DNA of 64,000 nt from assembly GCA_913019975.1 (NCBI GenBank), contig CAJWBH010000011.1, forward strand, positions 62,001 to 126,000, in the 5' to 3' direction. Origin of the DNA: Thalassolituus maritimus. GTDB lineage: Bacteria; Pseudomonadota; Gammaproteobacteria; Pseudomonadales; Oceanobacteraceae. A program made the position numbers and the translations under genes. Shown here one piece after another: positions 43,204 to 53,634 of the stretch (within the stretch, counting starts at the first letter, position 1; every line of letters begins with the position of its first letter). Below the pieces are notes generated by a model. The model did no database searches and was not told the DNA's origin. It saw only the letters and a list, made by a program, of their open reading frames with translations.

Positions 43204-43989
43204 TTAAAAGAAAATAAAGCGGATTCCGACAACGCAGAGTAACACAGCAAACAACTTTTTCAGCAGCGCCGCATCAAGCTTGTGCGCCAGGCGCGCACCC
43301 ACCTGAGCACAGGGTACGCTGGTCAAAGCAATCCCCAGAACAGCAGGCCAGTATACGAATCCGGTAGACCACTCTGGCAGAAGATCATTCCCTTGCCCGG
43401 CAATGATATTGGTGACTGCTCCGGTCAGAGCGATCGGAATCCCACATGCAGCAGACGTCGCTACTGCCTGACGCATACTGAAGCGCATCCATGACAAATA
43501 AGGGACAGTAAACGTCCCACCGCCGATACCGAACCATGAAGAACCGAAGCCAACAATACTACCCGCACTCATCAAGCCAAGAGCAGAAGGTCGATCTCCC
43601 TTGCCTGGCGGCTCCCAGCCGGTGAACATTTTCAACGCCAACAGCAGCGCAAAGACACCAATGATGTTCTGCAATACCGGACCAGGAACTTCACTGATAA
43701 GGACCACACCCGCCGCCGTACCAATAACAATCCCGGCGGCCATACTGCGCACCAATGACCAGTCGATCGCGCCATTGCGGTGATGCTCACGCACGGAACT
43801 CAGTGAAGTAAATACGATAGTGGCGAGAGAGGTAGCCACGGCCATATGGGTAAGCACCTCGGCGGAAACGCCCTGTGCTGCGAAACTGAAAATCAGTACA
43901 GGAACAATCACCATGCCCCCGCCGATTCCAAACAGTCCGGCAAGCACGCCAGCAAATGCCCCCACCAATAAATAGAGTAAAAAGGTCAT
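43204..43989 (-). CDS. TauE/SafE-family anion exporter
   Basis: This 261-residue membrane protein has about eight helices, with the two-fold family motif GIGGGMVIVPVL (about 21-32) and GIGGGTFTVPYL (about 155-166). Members export sulfite or related organosulfur anions; the substrate is unknown here. It lies 24 bases before lgt, so it may lead the lgt-thyA operon. Confidence 0.88.
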   Translation of the reverse strand: MTFLLYLLVGAFAGVLAGLFGIGGGMVIVPVLIFSFAAQGVSAEVLTHMAVATSLATIVFTSLSSVREHHRNGAIDWSLVRSMAAGIVIGTAAGVVLISEVPGPVLQNIIGVFALLLALKMFTGWEPPGKGDRPSALGLMSAGSIVGFGSSWFGIGGGTFTVPYLSWMRFSMRQAVATSAACGIPIALTGAVTNIIAGQGNDLLPEWSTGFVYWPAVLGIALTSVPCAQVGARLAHKLDAALLKKLFAVLLCVVGIRFIFF

Positions 43990-44054
43990 ACAGATCGGTT
44001 CTTCTTCATGGTCGCGGCATTATGAAGCATTCGTGCTTGGTGTACACTGCCGCT

Positions 44055-44798
44055 ATGTGCTTAATCGTTTTCGACTGGCAACCCGGTCAATCTCAGTGGC
44101 TGCGCCTGAGCGCAAACCGCGATGAATTTTATCAACGCCCTGCGGCGCCGATGCACCCATGGGAAAATATTCCCGGGCTGTACGCTGGCAAAGATCTGGA
44201 GCAGGGCGGTACCTGGCTTGGATTCAGAGACACTGGTCGCTGGGCCGCACTGACCAATGTTCGCGCCCCGGGAGCAGGCCCTCAGAATCCCAGATCACGC
44301 GGTGAGCTGGTCACAGACTTTGTTGAATCAGACCTGCCAGTAGAAGACTGGCTGCAGAGAATTAACTGCGACGACTATGCGCCGTTCAATCTGCTCGCCG
44401 GTACAACCACAGAACTCTGGTATCTGAGCAACCATCCTGACCGCCAGCTGAGGCGACTACAAGCCGGCCGCTACAGCCTGAGTAACGCCCAACTTGATAG
44501 CCCGTGGCCAAAGGCCGAGTTAGCAAAAGAGCAACTCGCTCAGGCTGACAGCGGATTCGCAACGCTGCTGAACCGTCGTGATCCCTGGCCCGACGAAGTT
44601 CTGCCTGCGACTGGCGTCCCCATCCTCTGGGAGCGGCTTCTTTCGGCTCAGTTTATCATCGCACCAGGATACGGTACCCGTTGCAGTACCGGCATTCTCG
44701 CTTCAGGAAACGATGTCCAATTACAGGAAATCACCTGGAATGAGCAAGGCGAAAACGTCGGCGAGAGAAGCTACAGATTAGCCATTAAAGACAGGTAG
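44055..44798 (+). CDS. NRDE-family (TANGO2-like) protein
   Basis: This 247-residue protein begins MCLIVFDWQPGQSQWLRLSANRDEFYQRP, with the defining Cys2 and the N-R-D-E box at residues 21-24, so I chose the ATG at 44055 over an upstream in-frame start at 43956. The family has an N-terminal-nucleophile-hydrolase-like fold and is linked to haem handling in eukaryotes; the bacterial role is unsettled. It diverges from the TauE-like gene. Confidence 0.88.
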   Translation: MCLIVFDWQPGQSQWLRLSANRDEFYQRPAAPMHPWENIPGLYAGKDLEQGGTWLGFRDTGRWAALTNVRAPGAGPQNPRSRGELVTDFVESDLPVEDWLQRINCDDYAPFNLLAGTTTELWYLSNHPDRQLRRLQAGRYSLSNAQLDSPWPKAELAKEQLAQADSGFATLLNRRDPWPDEVLPATGVPILWERLLSAQFIIAPGYGTRCSTGILASGNDVQLQEITWNEQGENVGERSYRLAIKDR

Positions 44799-44870
44799 TC
44801 TGTCCCCGTTTGTTACAAACGAATACGCAAGAGTGAGAGCGAGTTCGAAAAGCACGTCCATACTAAAGCT

Positions 44871-46652
44871 ATGACGTGTATAAATCGCAGAACACCGAAC
44901 AGCCACACACACCGCGTGCCTCTGATTGTTGGCGGGGTATGCGCGTTGCTGCTGTTTGCGGCGCTGGCAGCGAGCCTCCATACACGACCTTTTATGCCAC
45001 CCAGTGTTGCGCAGGAACACATGGAGCATTGGCTGATTGAGGGTGCCCGCAAGGTCGCCGGTGAAGTCAGGCTCCGGCACATCCGCAACATGGAACCCTT
45101 TTACCTGAAACGTAACTACCAACCTATCTGGCTGGACAGTTACCAACTGCGCCCGGAAGCACATGAACTCATCGAGCTTCTGCGAGAAACTTCCGTCGAT
45201 GACTGGCGCAATTACGGTTATTCATTGGATACGCTTGAACGCGAGATGCGCAAGCTTACTAATCTGCCGGAGCAGGCCACCGCCATGGAGGTACTGCTCA
45301 CCGATGCCTTCGTGACATACGCAGAGCAGGCTCTCAATAACGAACTGATCCCCAACGCTGACGAGAATGACCATCCAACCATGCGTAAGGTCGTTCTGTC
45401 TGGCGAGGACCGGATCACAGAAGAACAGATCATCACCCTGCTGCATGAGTCCGTACGCCAGAATAAACTGGATGAACTACTGGCTGGCATGGCCCCCCAG
45501 CACGACGGCTACCGACGCCTTCGCGCCGAGCTGAAACGCTATCGTGATATCGACCGAAGCGGCGGATGGCGCCCTATTTCTCACGAGCTGACCCTGAATG
45601 CTGGCGACCGCCATGTCGAGGTCCCGTATCTGCGTTGGCTGCTCGACCAGTATGGCGATCTGCCCAAAGGCACTCTGGCCTGGTTCCTCGGGGATAAGAG
45701 CGAAAAGACTTTACGCGCCCCAGCGCGGGAGAAAAATCCCGATCTGAGCAAGCCAGAGTATCTGTTCGATGGACCAATGCGGGCCGCCATTAGTAGCTTC
45801 CAGCAGCGACACAAGTTAGAAAGCACGGGCAAGCTCAATAAAGAAACCATTGATCGCCTGAACATTCCGCCCTACCAGACAGCTCAGCGCATCGCTCTGA
45901 ACATGAAGCGTTGGCGCCAGTTACCAAACGACCTTGGCCATCGTCACATCATGGTCAATATGGCGGATTACTCGATGCGCCTGATGAATGGCGGATCTCC
46001 CGAGCTGGAGATGAAGGTGATCATTGGCCGACTCGACCGGCGTACGCCCGTCATGACAGACCTGATGCGCATTATTGAAATCGCCCCGACCTGGACGGTG
46101 CCTCCACGCATCGCCAGTTCCTACCTGCTTCCCAAGCTTAAGCGTAACCCTGACTACCTGAAGCAAAAAGGCTTTGACGTATTACAGTGGCGAAACGGCT
46201 CAGCCGTGCATGTGTCAGCGGATGAGATTAACTGGAAGAATTATAGCGCTCGCAATCTTCCTTATACCTTTGTACAGCGTCCGGGAAAACTGAACGCACT
46301 GGGCACGGTGAAGTTTCTGTTCCCGAATGATCAGAGCATCTATCTGCACGATACTTCTAGCCCGGAGCTGTTCGCGAAAGATCAACGTGCTCTCAGCTCA
46401 GGCTGTGTCCGGGTAGAGAAGCCCCGACTGTTGGCTGAAAAACTGCTTCAGTCACAGGATGGCTGGCATCGCGGACGTATCGACGAAGCGATTGATCACA
46501 ACCGTACCAGCCGTATCCGCATCAAAGATCCTGTACCCGTACATCTGATGTACTGGACTACCTGGGTCGATGACAATGGCAGCCTTCAGATACGCGATGA
46601 TGTCTATCAGCGCGACCTCATTGGCGGTACCGCCACCCACGCCAGCCTGTAA
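44871..46652 (+). CDS. ldtD: L,D-transpeptidase of the YcbB/LdtD type
   Basis: This 593-residue periplasmic enzyme forms 3-3 cross-links in peptidoglycan. A membrane anchor lies at 17-36 (PLIVGGVCALLLFAALAASL). A scaffold domain is followed by a peptidoglycan-binding domain (about 300-325, LFDGPMRAAISSFQQRH), then the catalytic YkuD domain with IYLHDTSSPELF and the active cysteine in ALSSGCVRVEKP (about 505-516). It is followed by the MepK-like gene, as in enterics. Confidence 0.92.
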   Translation: MTCINRRTPNSHTHRVPLIVGGVCALLLFAALAASLHTRPFMPPSVAQEHMEHWLIEGARKVAGEVRLRHIRNMEPFYLKRNYQPIWLDSYQLRPEAHELIELLRETSVDDWRNYGYSLDTLEREMRKLTNLPEQATAMEVLLTDAFVTYAEQALNNELIPNADENDHPTMRKVVLSGEDRITEEQIITLLHESVRQNKLDELLAGMAPQHDGYRRLRAELKRYRDIDRSGGWRPISHELTLNAGDRHVEVPYLRWLLDQYGDLPKGTLAWFLGDKSEKTLRAPAREKNPDLSKPEYLFDGPMRAAISSFQQRHKLESTGKLNKETIDRLNIPPYQTAQRIALNMKRWRQLPNDLGHRHIMVNMADYSMRLMNGGSPELEMKVIIGRLDRRTPVMTDLMRIIEIAPTWTVPPRIASSYLLPKLKRNPDYLKQKGFDVLQWRNGSAVHVSADEINWKNYSARNLPYTFVQRPGKLNALGTVKFLFPNDQSIYLHDTSSPELFAKDQRALSSGCVRVEKPRLLAEKLLQSQDGWHRGRIDEAIDHNRTSRIRIKDPVPVHLMYWTTWVDDNGSLQIRDDVYQRDLIGGTATHASL

Positions 46653-46802
46653 CAACTACTTACACGCTGGCGCGTATTTACGAAATACGGACATGACACA
46701 CCTGTCGTGACGAACTTACTGATGAACTACGTCTGATTTTTTCCGTTGGACTTTTGGCATACTGACTTCTCACTGTAATCCCAATGTAACAGGAGTCAGA
46801 AC

Positions 46803-47363
46803 ATGCTGGACCGTCGCCGTTTTCTGCAACAGTTTGCCGCTGTTTCTGCTGCAGGTATGACAGGCCTCAGTACTAATGCTTACGCCGCCTCAGAATCGAT
46901 TATTGATTCGGGCCCTGATCGTACTTTGAGTCTGTACAACATTCACACGGGTGAAACGGTCAAAAGTACCTTCTGGTCTCAAGGGCAGTTTATCGACAGT
47001 GAAATTGAAATGATCGATATGCTGGTACGTGATTTTCGCGCCAACGATGTAATGGCAATGGACAGAAATCTGTATCAGGATCTGTACGAACTACAGACCC
47101 GCCTCTCACCCAACAAGCCGATGTACATCATTTCGGGTTACCGCTCGCCGAAAACCAATGCCGCTTTGCGTAACGGTTCTTCAGGCGTCGCGAAGAAAAG
47201 TCTGCATATGCAGGGTCGCGCAATCGACCTGCGCATCCCTGGCGTATCTCATAAAGAACTGCATCGTGCGGCGCTGGAATTAAGAAGCGGTGGCGTTGGT
47301 TACTATCCAGACAGCGGGTTCGTTCACCTTGACACCGGACGGGTTCGCCGCTGGCAGGGTTAA
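46803..47363 (+). CDS. mepK: MepK/YcbK-type murein endopeptidase (DUF882)
   Basis: This 186-residue exported peptidase probably cuts 3-3 cross-links made by the upstream LdtD. The N-terminus MLDRRRFLQQFAAVSAAGMT is a Tat-type signal with twin arginines. Zinc-ligand motifs of the M15 family are visible: SLHMQGRAIDLR (His and Asp, about 141-152) and FVHLDTGRVRRW at the end. It lies 150 bases after ldtD. Confidence 0.92.
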   Translation: MLDRRRFLQQFAAVSAAGMTGLSTNAYAASESIIDSGPDRTLSLYNIHTGETVKSTFWSQGQFIDSEIEMIDMLVRDFRANDVMAMDRNLYQDLYELQTRLSPNKPMYIISGYRSPKTNAALRNGSSGVAKKSLHMQGRAIDLRIPGVSHKELHRAALELRSGGVGYYPDSGFVHLDTGRVRRWQG

Positions 47364-47378
47364 TCCCCTGAGAAGGTT

Positions 47379-49664
47379 TTAATTCAGGCCGACATTCGGG
47401 CCGATAATACGTCCGAAACCAGCCTTCTCCAGCATCAGCTGCAAGGTTGATGCGATGACTTCACCACTCTCCATGGTGATGACTTCTTCGAGTAGTTTCT
47501 CTGCCCATTCACGGCTGATGCCACGCAGGACCGACTTCACTTTCGGCAAGTTCGTCGCGTTCATCGACAGGCAGTCATAACCCATTGCCATAAGCAGGAC
47601 GGCACCCATGGGGTTACCCGCCAGCTCACCACAGACACTGACCGGCTTACCTTCCGATTTTGCATCATCAACAATGCGTTTCAGTGCCTGCAGAACCCCA
47701 GGATGAAACGCCTGATAGAGATCAGCAACACGAGGGTTGTTGCGGTCAACGGCAAGCAGATACTGCGTCAGGTCATTACTGCCGACCGACAGGAAGTCGA
47801 CGCGCTGAGCCAGATCCTTGATCTGATAAACAGCCGCAGGAACTTCCACCATAACGCCAACTTCAGGCATCTCGACCTTAAAACCTTCTTCGAGTGTTTC
47901 TACATGCGCACGGTAAATGAGGTGCAATGCCGTATCCACTTCAGCAACGTTGCTGATCATCGGCAGCATGATACGAAGATTATTGAGGCCTTCACTGGCC
48001 TTCATCATGGCGCGTACCTGCACCAGGAAAATTTCAGGATGATCGAGGGTAACGCGAATACCGCGCCAGCCGAGAAACGGGTTTGCCTCATTGATAGGGA
48101 AGTACGTGAGCGCCTTATCCCCACCAATATCCAGCGTACGCATAGTCACCGGGTCTGGACTGAACGTCTCGAGCTGCTCCCGGTAAATCTCCTGCTGCTC
48201 ACTCTCCGACGGGAAGCGATCCTTCATCATGAACGGCACTTCGGTACGGTACAGGCCCACCCCTTCGGCACCCCGATCACGACTGCGCAACGCATCTGTA
48301 ATCAGGCCAGTATTCACCCAAAGGGGAATGCGATGTCCATCGAGAGTTTCGGCCGGTTGATGCAGCAGGCCCTCAAGATCTTCGGCAAGCGCCTGCTCTT
48401 CTTCGTAGATGGCATAGTACTGCTCACGCAATTCATCATTTGGATTCGAGAACAGAAGGCCACGGTAGCCATCAACGATCAGGTCTTTGCCATCAAGTTG
48501 AGCATGCGGCAAGTCTACGGCACCCATCACAGTCGGGATACCCATAGCACGCGCCAGAATCGCCACGTGAGAGTTGGAAGAGCCTTTCACCGACACCATA
48601 GCGCGCAACTTTTCAGTCGGCACTTCACCCAACATGGCGGGCGTCAGTTCTTCGCTGACCAGAATAGTATCATGAGGGTAATCGTCCGGGCGCGAGGTCG
48701 CTTCGTTGCCCTGTAAATGCGCAAGAATACGTGTACCAAGGTCGAGAATATCGGTAGCTCGTTCGCGCAGGTAAGCATCTTCCATCATCTGGAAGTGACC
48801 GACGTACTCCATGACTACCTGACGCAGTGCCCCCTGAGCCCAGTTGCCCTTGTTGATCGCAACTTTGACCTCAGCACCCAGAGCGTTGTCGTCCAACATG
48901 TTCAGATACACGTCGAACAGAGCCATTTCTTCGGGGCGCAGTTCGCCTTTAAGCTTGCCACCTAACGAGCGTATCTCTTCTCGCGCGGCTTCCAGCGCAA
49001 GATCAAAGCGCTCCAGTTCGATCTCGACCGACTCGGGTTCACGATCAACCACTCCCGATAGGTCTGCCGCGGGTGAAATAACCACACCCGTACCAAGACC
49101 GACGCCGGGCGCACCCGGAGCACCGGTGAAGCGGGTACTCTTTTTCGGTTCGGTGGCTGTCTGTGGAATATGAAGGATATTGCCGGTCGCTTCGGCATGA
49201 GCAATCACGCCCGCCAGCTGCGCCGACATAGTGACCAGAAACGCCTCTTCACCAGCATCAAACTGACGGCTGTCGCGCTGCTGTACCACCATCACGCCCA
49301 ACAGGCGTTTGTGGTGGATAATCGGTACGCCAAGGAAGGACATAAAAGGATCTTCCCCGGTCTCAGACAGGTACTGAAAACGGGGATGCTCAGGAGCATT
49401 ATCGATATTCAGGGGTTCTTCGCGGGTACCGACCAGGCCGACAAGGCCCTGTGATCCGGCAAGGCTGACTTTACCCACAGCGTCCTGACGCAGACCTTCG
49501 GTCGCCATCAGCACGTAGCGTTTGTCATCGGGCTCATACAGATATACTGAGCATACCTCGGTCTGCATCGCCTCGCGGATACGGGCAACCACTACCTTGA
49601 GGGCCTCACTCAGTTCGGTGACTGAGCTGACCTCCTGTACGATACGTCTCAGTATATCGAGCAT
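47379..49664 (-). CDS. ptsP: PEP-protein phosphotransferase PtsP (enzyme I-Ntr)
   Basis: This 761-residue first enzyme of the nitrogen-type phosphotransferase system hands phosphate from PEP to NPr. An N-terminal GAF sensor domain (about 1-160) precedes the enzyme I region: the phosphohistidine is in KGSSNSHVAILARAMGIPTVMG (His near 365). PEP-binding motifs include TLDIGGDKALTYFP, MLPMIS and GSNDLTQYLLAVDRNN, and the Cys is in VSVCGELAGNP. It lies downstream of rppH on the same strand, a conserved pair. Confidence 0.96.
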   Translation of the reverse strand: MLDILRRIVQEVSSVTELSEALKVVVARIREAMQTEVCSVYLYEPDDKRYVLMATEGLRQDAVGKVSLAGSQGLVGLVGTREEPLNIDNAPEHPRFQYLSETGEDPFMSFLGVPIIHHKRLLGVMVVQQRDSRQFDAGEEAFLVTMSAQLAGVIAHAEATGNILHIPQTATEPKKSTRFTGAPGAPGVGLGTGVVISPAADLSGVVDREPESVEIELERFDLALEAAREEIRSLGGKLKGELRPEEMALFDVYLNMLDDNALGAEVKVAINKGNWAQGALRQVVMEYVGHFQMMEDAYLRERATDILDLGTRILAHLQGNEATSRPDDYPHDTILVSEELTPAMLGEVPTEKLRAMVSVKGSSNSHVAILARAMGIPTVMGAVDLPHAQLDGKDLIVDGYRGLLFSNPNDELREQYYAIYEEEQALAEDLEGLLHQPAETLDGHRIPLWVNTGLITDALRSRDRGAEGVGLYRTEVPFMMKDRFPSESEQQEIYREQLETFSPDPVTMRTLDIGGDKALTYFPINEANPFLGWRGIRVTLDHPEIFLVQVRAMMKASEGLNNLRIMLPMISNVAEVDTALHLIYRAHVETLEEGFKVEMPEVGVMVEVPAAVYQIKDLAQRVDFLSVGSNDLTQYLLAVDRNNPRVADLYQAFHPGVLQALKRIVDDAKSEGKPVSVCGELAGNPMGAVLLMAMGYDCLSMNATNLPKVKSVLRGISREWAEKLLEEVITMESGEVIASTLQLMLEKAGFGRIIGPNVGLN

Positions 49665-49727
49665 GTTTTCTGTTCTGGCCTCGCTATTAGGCTCAGTTTA
49701 TCTCGTTCGTTGTTATTATCTCCGGAC

Positions 49728-50231
49728 TCAGCCGGACTTACGTTGCAACCTTGCAATACGCGGTGCCAGTTCCGCCAGTGCGCGACGGTAGACATCGCGC
49801 TTAAAGGCAACGACTTCACCAAGAGGGAACCAATAACTCACCCAGTTCCACCCATCAAATTCGGGGTTGCCCGTCGCTGAGAGGTTAATCTCTGATTCCT
49901 CTGCCAACAACTTCAGCAAGTACCATTTTTGCTTCTGCCCAACACACACAGGGCGCTTGTCGCGTCTGACCATCCGCTTTGGCAGGCGGTAGCGCAGCCA
50001 ACCGCGGGTCGAACCGATGATCTGTACGTGCTCGGGTAAAAGACCCACTTCTTCCTGAAGCTCACGATACAGTGCTTTCTCCGGCGACTCTCCGCGTTTT
50101 ATTCCCCCCTGTGGGAATTGCCAGGCATTCTGACCAATCCGACGGGCCCACAGCACCTGCCCCATTGCATTGCAGATGATGATGCCGACGTTCGGACGAT
50201 ACCCATGCTCGTCTATCACAATGCCATCCAA
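49728..50231 (-). CDS. rppH: RNA pyrophosphohydrolase RppH
   Basis: This Nudix enzyme removes 5' pyrophosphate from mRNA and triggers decay. The 167 residues start [21 protein letters not shown]. The Nudix box [20 protein letters not shown] (about 42-61) is intact and is followed by VGL. It lies 63 bases upstream of ptsP and diverges from the HAD gene. Confidence 0.95.
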   Translation of the reverse strand: MDGIVIDEHGYRPNVGIIICNAMGQVLWARRIGQNAWQFPQGGIKRGESPEKALYRELQEEVGLLPEHVQIIGSTRGWLRYRLPKRMVRRDKRPVCVGQKQKWYLLKLLAEESEINLSATGNPEFDGWNWVSYWFPLGEVVAFKRDVYRRALAELAPRIARLQRKSG

Positions 50232-50379
50232 CTCTATCTATTCACTCAACCTTGCCGATTTTATCGCAAAGATCAAGGGCGCACGTCGGGTGCGTAAAAC
50301 ATAATAAGGAAAGTATGGCTTGTTCCCGCTAGAATAGCGATCTGTTTCTGATTCATCTGCCAATACAGGGCCAGTTACC

Positions 50380-51039
50380 GTGGCATTAGCAATTTTCGAT
50401 CTCGACCATACCCTTCTCTCTGGCGACAGCGACCATGCCTGGGGGCAATTCCTCGTTGACCGTGGTCTGGTCGACCCGGAAGTCCACCAGCGCCGCAACG
50501 ATCATTTCTATGAACAATACAAAGCGGGCAGTCTGGATATCCACGAATATCTGGAATTTGCCATGCGCCCTTTGACGGAATACGACGCTGACCATATGCA
50601 TGCGGAGCGCGACATCTTCCTCAACGATCGTATTGAGCCTCTGGTCAGTCAGAAAGCAAGAGACCTGATCCGCCATCACGAAGAGCGCGGGGATACCCTG
50701 TTAATCATTACAGCCACCAACGGGTTTGTAACCTACCCGATTGCCGAGCGACTGGGCATTACACACATTATTGCGCCGCATCCAGAAGTCATTGATGGCC
50801 GCTACACCGGTAAGACCGTCGGCATCCCGAGCTTTCAGGATGGCAAAGTGACTCGCCTTAAAAGCTGGATGGAAGAGCATAGCCACGACATGGAAGGCAG
50901 CTATTTTTACAGTGACTCGCACAACGATCTGCCGCTTCTGCGTCTGGTCGATCATCCGGTCGCCGTCGACCCCGACCCAACACTTCAGGCAGAAGCGGAA
51001 GCCAATGGCTGGCCAGTCATCAGCCTGCGGGTAGATTAA
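50380..51039 (+). CDS. HAD-superfamily phosphatase (subclass IB)
   Basis: This 219-residue hydrolase has motif I FDLDHTLLSGDSD (6-18; nucleophile and acid Asp), motif II around LLIITATNGF, Lys in GKVTRLKSW, and motif III YSDSHNDLPLL (about 181-191). It is SerB-like; the substrate is unknown. It starts with GTG at 50380. A homologue beside rppH is a conserved neighbour in pseudomonads. Confidence 0.86.
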   Translation: MALAIFDLDHTLLSGDSDHAWGQFLVDRGLVDPEVHQRRNDHFYEQYKAGSLDIHEYLEFAMRPLTEYDADHMHAERDIFLNDRIEPLVSQKARDLIRHHEERGDTLLIITATNGFVTYPIAERLGITHIIAPHPEVIDGRYTGKTVGIPSFQDGKVTRLKSWMEEHSHDMEGSYFYSDSHNDLPLLRLVDHPVAVDPDPTLQAEAEANGWPVISLRVD

Positions 51040-51052
51040 GAAGACTGAATCG

Positions 51053-52231
51053 ATGAAGCGCCTGGCCTCCGCACTACTGGGATCAATGCTACTACTCTCC
51101 GCCTGCACTGACGGAGAGCACAACAAGCCCATGAGCACCGAGGTATCGGGCCTGCCTGAGCCGGAAAGCCTGGCTGTTGATGAAGCCTACCCCGAGCGAT
51201 TGATTAATATTGCCTATGCCCAGCTTTCAAAGTCAGTAGAGGCTGCACAGGCACTTCAGTCGAGTGCTGAAGCACTGCGTAAGAACGCAACACCAGAACG
51301 CCTTGCAGAAGCCCGGAACCACTGGCGTGCCAGTTACTCCGCATACCTGTCGTCGCTTGCTGCTTCTGACATACCGGTACGCGAACCCAGCGAGTGGTTT
51401 GCCGCCAAACTGACACGAAGACATCTGGCAGAACAGATAAACAGTTGGCCCGTCGAACCCGGCTATATCGATTACCTCGAGGGTTACCCCTTCACTGGTA
51501 TCGTTAATGACACGACTCTGGTTATCGACAGAGAATCTCTGCTGGCACAACATCAGTTTTCCGATGTGACCTACGTGAGTGTGGGCTACCACGCAATTGA
51601 GTTCGTCCTCTGGGGAGATAATGGTCAGCGCCCGGCGTCTGATTTCGATATGAATGCTGCGAAACCCGAAGAAGGTGACAGCAGCCCGGTCGCTCATCAC
51701 GAGCGCCGCGGAGACTACCTGACGACATTGGTCGGCATCCTGATTGCTGACCTGCAACGACTGCAGATGCGCTGGACACCGTCCCCGGAAGCTCAGGGGT
51801 ATTATGCGCAACTGCTCTCTACAGCGACCCCTACAGAAACATTACAGGCCAGCTTGCTGACCGTGAACCGGATTATTGAACAAGACCTGCTGCAGAACTA
51901 CCTGACAGACATCGGCAGCAGTCCATTCAGTGGAGGGACACAGGCCGACGTGGAAGCGATACTCCGTGGAATTCGTCAGGTACTGATTTCAGAAGATGGG
52001 ACAAGCGGCCTTCAGCCACTGCTGACAGCGCGCAAACAGGAAAAGGACTTGGCGCTTCTGGCAGAGGTAATTGCTCAGACCAGTGCAGACACCGCCTGCA
52101 TTGCAGGTTGGCAAACGGCAGTGTCTTATCTGGAAGGTCAGTCAGCATGCCGCCAACAAATGCTGGAACTGCTGATTACCCTGAAGCAGATCAATGATCA
52201 GCTGGGCCTTAAGATCCCAGCGAGTGGCTGA
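51053..52231 (+). CDS. Imelysin-family lipoprotein
   Basis: This 392-residue protein has a lipoprotein signal (MKRLASALLGSMLLLSAC, lipid on Cys18). The imelysin signature G-x-H-x-x-E is in GYHAIEFVLWG (about 178-188). Family members are iron-regulated outer-membrane or periplasmic proteins linked to iron or peptide handling. It lies 13 bases after the HAD gene and converges on rlmI with a six-base gap. Confidence 0.86.
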   Translation: MKRLASALLGSMLLLSACTDGEHNKPMSTEVSGLPEPESLAVDEAYPERLINIAYAQLSKSVEAAQALQSSAEALRKNATPERLAEARNHWRASYSAYLSSLAASDIPVREPSEWFAAKLTRRHLAEQINSWPVEPGYIDYLEGYPFTGIVNDTTLVIDRESLLAQHQFSDVTYVSVGYHAIEFVLWGDNGQRPASDFDMNAAKPEEGDSSPVAHHERRGDYLTTLVGILIADLQRLQMRWTPSPEAQGYYAQLLSTATPTETLQASLLTVNRIIEQDLLQNYLTDIGSSPFSGGTQADVEAILRGIRQVLISEDGTSGLQPLLTARKQEKDLALLAEVIAQTSADTACIAGWQTAVSYLEGQSACRQQMLELLITLKQINDQLGLKIPASG

Positions 52232-52237
52232 TCAGGC

Positions 52238-53434
52238 TCAGCGCGTTGGCAATACGCGAGCAAACACCGCTTTGAGATAGCGTGTCTCAGGAATAGCTGG
52301 CAGCACTGGGTGGTCTGCCCCTTGAGAGCCCACATGCTGAATCAATACTTCACGATCAAGCTCACGCCCCAGAACCCGCAGAATATCCGGCAAGCGGTCA
52401 TCGGCCAGATGCATAGAGCATGAGCCCGCAACGATCATGCCGTCTTTGTTAAGAAGTCTCATCGCAATCTGATTGATGCGCTTATACGCCTGCTCACCCG
52501 CTTTAACATCTTTACGACGTGGGATAAACGCAGGTGGATCGACAACAACGATATCAAACCGCTCACCGTTATCGCGTAGTTGTTTCAGGGCAGCGAAAGC
52601 ATCCCCTTCCCAGCAGTGCAATTTATCTTCGACACCATTAAGTGCCGCATTCTCTTCAACCCAATCCAGCGCCTGTGCAGAAGCATCAACACAATGTACT
52701 TCACTTGCACCATGGTTAGCCGCCTGAACGCCCCAGCCACCGACATAACTGAAGACATCCAGCACACGCTTACCCTTCACCAGGCGATTGAGCTGCGCGC
52801 GGTTTTCACGGTGATCATAAAACCACCCGGTTTTCTGACCATGAATGACCGGCGCCATAAAGCGTGTGTCATTCTCGATTAACGGAGCGCAATCGTCTTC
52901 CAACTGACCATGAACAATATCAACGTACTCGTCGAGGCCTTCGACCGCACGCAGTTTACCGTCATTTTTCAGCACAATCGTCGCAGGTGACGCCACTTTA
53001 TGAACCGCATCGATGATGTCGTCGCGCAGCATCTCCATCGCAACGCTGGAGATCTGAATCACAGCAACATCGCCAAAACGATCAATTACCAGACCCGGCA
53101 GGCCATCACTGTCACCATATACCCAGCGATAGCACTGATGTGGATACCAGAGCTCACGACTGCTAAGCGCAACCTGAAGTCGGTGAACAATCAGCGAGGC
53201 ATCCAGCAACTGCGAAGGACTACGACTGATAAGACGACCGCAAATTAATTGATCGGGATTCATCACCGCAACGCCAAGTGGCTTTCCACTCGCGGCCTCA
53301 ATCACTACCTGCTCCCCAGCGGTGATGTTTTTCAGCGGGGTCTGCGCCGTGTCGACTTCATTACTGTAGACCCACAGGTGGCCAGACTTCAGACGACGTT
53401 CCGTCTTTGGCTTCAGGCGCAGAGAAGTAAGCAT
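52238..53434 (-). CDS. rlmI: 23S rRNA m5C1962 methyltransferase RlmI
   Basis: This 398-residue methyltransferase starts MLTSLRLKPKTERRLKSGHLW with an N-terminal PUA domain (about 1-75). The SAM-binding segment is VLDVFSYVGGWGVQAA (about 222-237), the motif DPPAFIPRRKD (about 300-310) holds the base-flipping region, and the catalytic-type cysteine is in VAGSCSMHL (about 346). Confidence 0.93.
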   Translation of the reverse strand: MLTSLRLKPKTERRLKSGHLWVYSNEVDTAQTPLKNITAGEQVVIEAASGKPLGVAVMNPDQLICGRLISRSPSQLLDASLIVHRLQVALSSRELWYPHQCYRWVYGDSDGLPGLVIDRFGDVAVIQISSVAMEMLRDDIIDAVHKVASPATIVLKNDGKLRAVEGLDEYVDIVHGQLEDDCAPLIENDTRFMAPVIHGQKTGWFYDHRENRAQLNRLVKGKRVLDVFSYVGGWGVQAANHGASEVHCVDASAQALDWVEENAALNGVEDKLHCWEGDAFAALKQLRDNGERFDIVVVDPPAFIPRRKDVKAGEQAYKRINQIAMRLLNKDGMIVAGSCSMHLADDRLPDILRVLGRELDREVLIQHVGSQGADHPVLPAIPETRYLKAVFARVLPTR

Positions 53435-53634
53435 GAAACAGGCTCCGGTAAAAATAGAGAGTTAAAAACAATGGCGAGCAAAGCGCGGAAGTATACGCGA
53501 AAAGCCCCGGCGCATCATAAGATTCACCAGGGCATTAGAGAGTAGTGTTAAGTTAAAGGAACCGGACAACATTTAGTAAATAAAGCGCAGTACCCCTCAA
53601 TCATGTCCATACTTACGAGCCATAATTCAGCATA

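Noticed and set aside
47703-48716. 337-codon frame antisense to ptsP
   Set aside because: Shadow of the codon bias of a clear gene; its translation shows no domain.
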